A DNA stretch of 64,000 nucleotides from Leptolyngbya sp. CCY15150. Its GTDB lineage: Bacteria; Cyanobacteriota; Cyanobacteriia; RECH01. Position 1 is the stretch's first letter; each line of letters starts with the position of its first letter. Under the pieces are notes generated by a model. The model was not told where the DNA came from. It saw nothing but the letters and a program-made list of their open reading frames with translations, and searched no databases. The translations under genes and the position numbers were made by a program. Positions 62,805-64,000 of the stretch are shown one piece after another. The DNA is taken from contig NZ_JACSWB010000276.1 in assembly GCF_016888135.1 (NCBI RefSeq), positions 25,512 to 89,511 of the forward strand, in the 5' to 3' direction.

Positions 62805-63755
62805 ATGACACCACTCAGTGTACGACTAGCTCGATGGATTGGCGTAGGGCTGGGCAGCCTTGGGGTCATCACCAGTGGAGCGATCGCTAGTGAACGAGTG
62901 CCCACCGCCCGCTATGCATCTGGCGAATCCGTCGATCTTGCCCTGATCATTCAAGAATGGCAGGGCAAACATCCCGATATTCCGGTCTTTGCCTGCGTTT
63001 GTGCTCAGCCGTCCTGCAACCTCACCGCTGCTTGGCCCTTTCGTCGCTTTAATGAATATCAGTTTACGGTGATGTTGGGGCCCTTTAACGCCATGAGTAC
63101 GGAAAATCAGGGGTTTAACTGCCATGACACTGTGTCGGGGCGATCGCCCAGTCGGGTCTTGGCGGGCGATATCTCAGATCCAACCGAGCCAGGCATGGAC
63201 ATCACCCCTCCCGGCGATCCAGAAGGTCTAGCCCAGATTGAAGTCCAGCAAAATGGCACCCATCTGCGCGGGCGCTGGCGAGATAGCACCGTCGATATTG
63301 ATGTGCGCGACTGGAATATCAACATCATTGACGGCGTCGATTGCTCCACCTTAACCATCGCTGACGAACAGGTGATGAATGCCCGTCGCGTGGTGGGCGA
63401 GCCCAGCATCGATTTGTATACCGAGCAGATTGCCGTGGCCGTGGAACTCGACTACTGTGCCCTCACCACCCAAAGCGCCGTCTTCATTATTGACCCCCAA
63501 CCCGGCGGCTATGCCCTCTACCGAGCCCAAGTGCCAGGCGATCGCCCCCTGCCGGATGAATTTTCCAGCTATCCCCTCAGCAGCGTCGCCGCTGTGGATT
63601 ATTGGGACGGCAACCTGATGATTCGCCAATTTGATGCCTCGGGGACAGAGGCTTTGGTGGTTTTTTCGCCCGGTGATAACCCTGCAGGAAACTACGCGGG
63701 TTGCGTAACCCTAGCCGTGGGAGAAAGCTCCAGCCTATGCCCTGCGGAACCCTAG
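62805..63755 (+). CDS. Exported Cys-containing protein of unknown function
   Basis: 316 residues from ATG 62805, with GGAG ten bases upstream; a longer frame from 62589 overlaps the leader and is unlikely. The signal peptide (WIGVGLGSLGVITSGAIAS) is followed by a mature domain with several cysteines (CVCAQPSCNL, NCHDTVSG, CSTLTI, YCALTT, GCVTLAV), suggesting disulfides. No catalytic motif is evident. It lies at the end of the window, followed by a strong terminator. Confidence 0.75.
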   Translation: MTPLSVRLARWIGVGLGSLGVITSGAIASERVPTARYASGESVDLALIIQEWQGKHPDIPVFACVCAQPSCNLTAAWPFRRFNEYQFTVMLGPFNAMSTENQGFNCHDTVSGRSPSRVLAGDISDPTEPGMDITPPGDPEGLAQIEVQQNGTHLRGRWRDSTVDIDVRDWNINIIDGVDCSTLTIADEQVMNARRVVGEPSIDLYTEQIAVAVELDYCALTTQSAVFIIDPQPGGYALYRAQVPGDRPLPDEFSSYPLSSVAAVDYWDGNLMIRQFDASGTEALVVFSPGDNPAGNYAGCVTLAVGESSSLCPAEP

Positions 63756-63880
63756 CCCATGGGTTGTAGCCATGAGGTTGAACACTTGGTTAAAAACTTG
63801 GTTGAAAAATTCTGGGCAGACTCTCCGGATCCCCTTCCTCTTCATGAGGAAATGGGAGTGGTAGATGCACCCTGAGATCA

Positions 63881-63910
63881 TCCCCCGGCACCTGTGCTGG
63901 GGATTTTTTT
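63881..63910 (+). terminator. Rho-independent terminator
   Basis: Stem CCCC...GGCAC with GTGC...GGGG (loop CT), followed by seven T. It lies 125 bases after the last coding sequence. The final 90 bases of the window hold nothing recognisable. Confidence 0.75.
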
Positions 63911-64000
63911 CTAGGGCGGCAAAACTAGCTGGAGAGCCTTCTGCTCCAGGTTAGCTAAATAAGCTGCAGGGGAACGTCGAAAATGCCGTTGTTGATTGCG

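Overview
This window is chromosomal DNA from a cyanobacterium. The palindrome GCGATCGC (HIP1) and its core recur throughout genes and gaps. The gene set is also cyanobacterial: CruA-type lycopene cyclase, CpcS/CpeS phycobiliprotein lyase, GlgA with the KVGGMGDV motif, pyruvate kinase with a C-terminal phosphohistidine domain, sulfiredoxin, BFN-domain nuclease, and an ammonium channel behind an NtcA box. Composition is moderately GC-rich, with long intergenic spacers and many short dispersed repeats. This suggests a free-living, probably filamentous or Leptolyngbya-like species, but genus cannot be fixed from the sequence alone. No rRNA, CRISPR array, prophage, complete insertion sequence or origin was found. 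The only tRNA is tRNA-His(GTG).

Layout. 0.4-5.1 kb: CruA and a GyrA-family topoisomerase subunit, convergent. 5.7-11.5 kb: single-domain response regulator, GHL10-type glycoside hydrolase, tRNA-His, orphan sugar-type ABC permease, GAF/histidine-kinase protein with a decayed ATPase end, EamA transporter. 11.7-14.4 kb: PhoX phosphatase behind a three-unit Pho box. 14.4-20 kb: metallophosphoesterase, a 59-residue protein, GNAT, TonB-like protein, small membrane protein, UbiB-family kinase. 20-22.6 kb: Amt with NtcA box and terminator. 22.8-26.2 kb: SGNH hydrolase, cupin, small Cys-rich and [2Fe-2S] proteins, Dps.

27-33.5 kb is the least ordinary stretch. A two-component system sits next to a periplasmic OB-fold protein, a second OB-fold protein fused to an RTX/type-I-secretion tail, and two divergent copies of one small membrane-anchored family (27174-27563 and 31342-31722). 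Two 147-bp MITE-like elements in opposite orientation, each with its own 8-bp target duplication, lie inside the region. A GH3-family acyl-amido synthetase follows. I propose this as a candidate uncharacterised envelope-sensing and secretion locus.

33.7-46 kb: DHH-CBS-tRNA nucleotidyltransferase fusion, GT2 glycosyltransferase, two tandem MscS channels with a periplasmic partner, sulfiredoxin, an HTH protein with a GrpE-like tail, a flavoprotein and small unknowns. A second dispersed repeat (about 105 bp, two inverted copies) occurs here. 46-64 kb: pyruvate kinase facing glycogen synthase, PfkB-type sugar kinase, BFN nuclease behind a structured leader, iron-sulfur aldo/keto reductase, ferrochelatase-like protein with a histidine-rich tail, solute-binding lipoprotein with a CpcS lyase, TraX-family protein, pentapeptide-repeat protein, VOC protein, AtzF-type domain protein and an exported Cys-rich protein.
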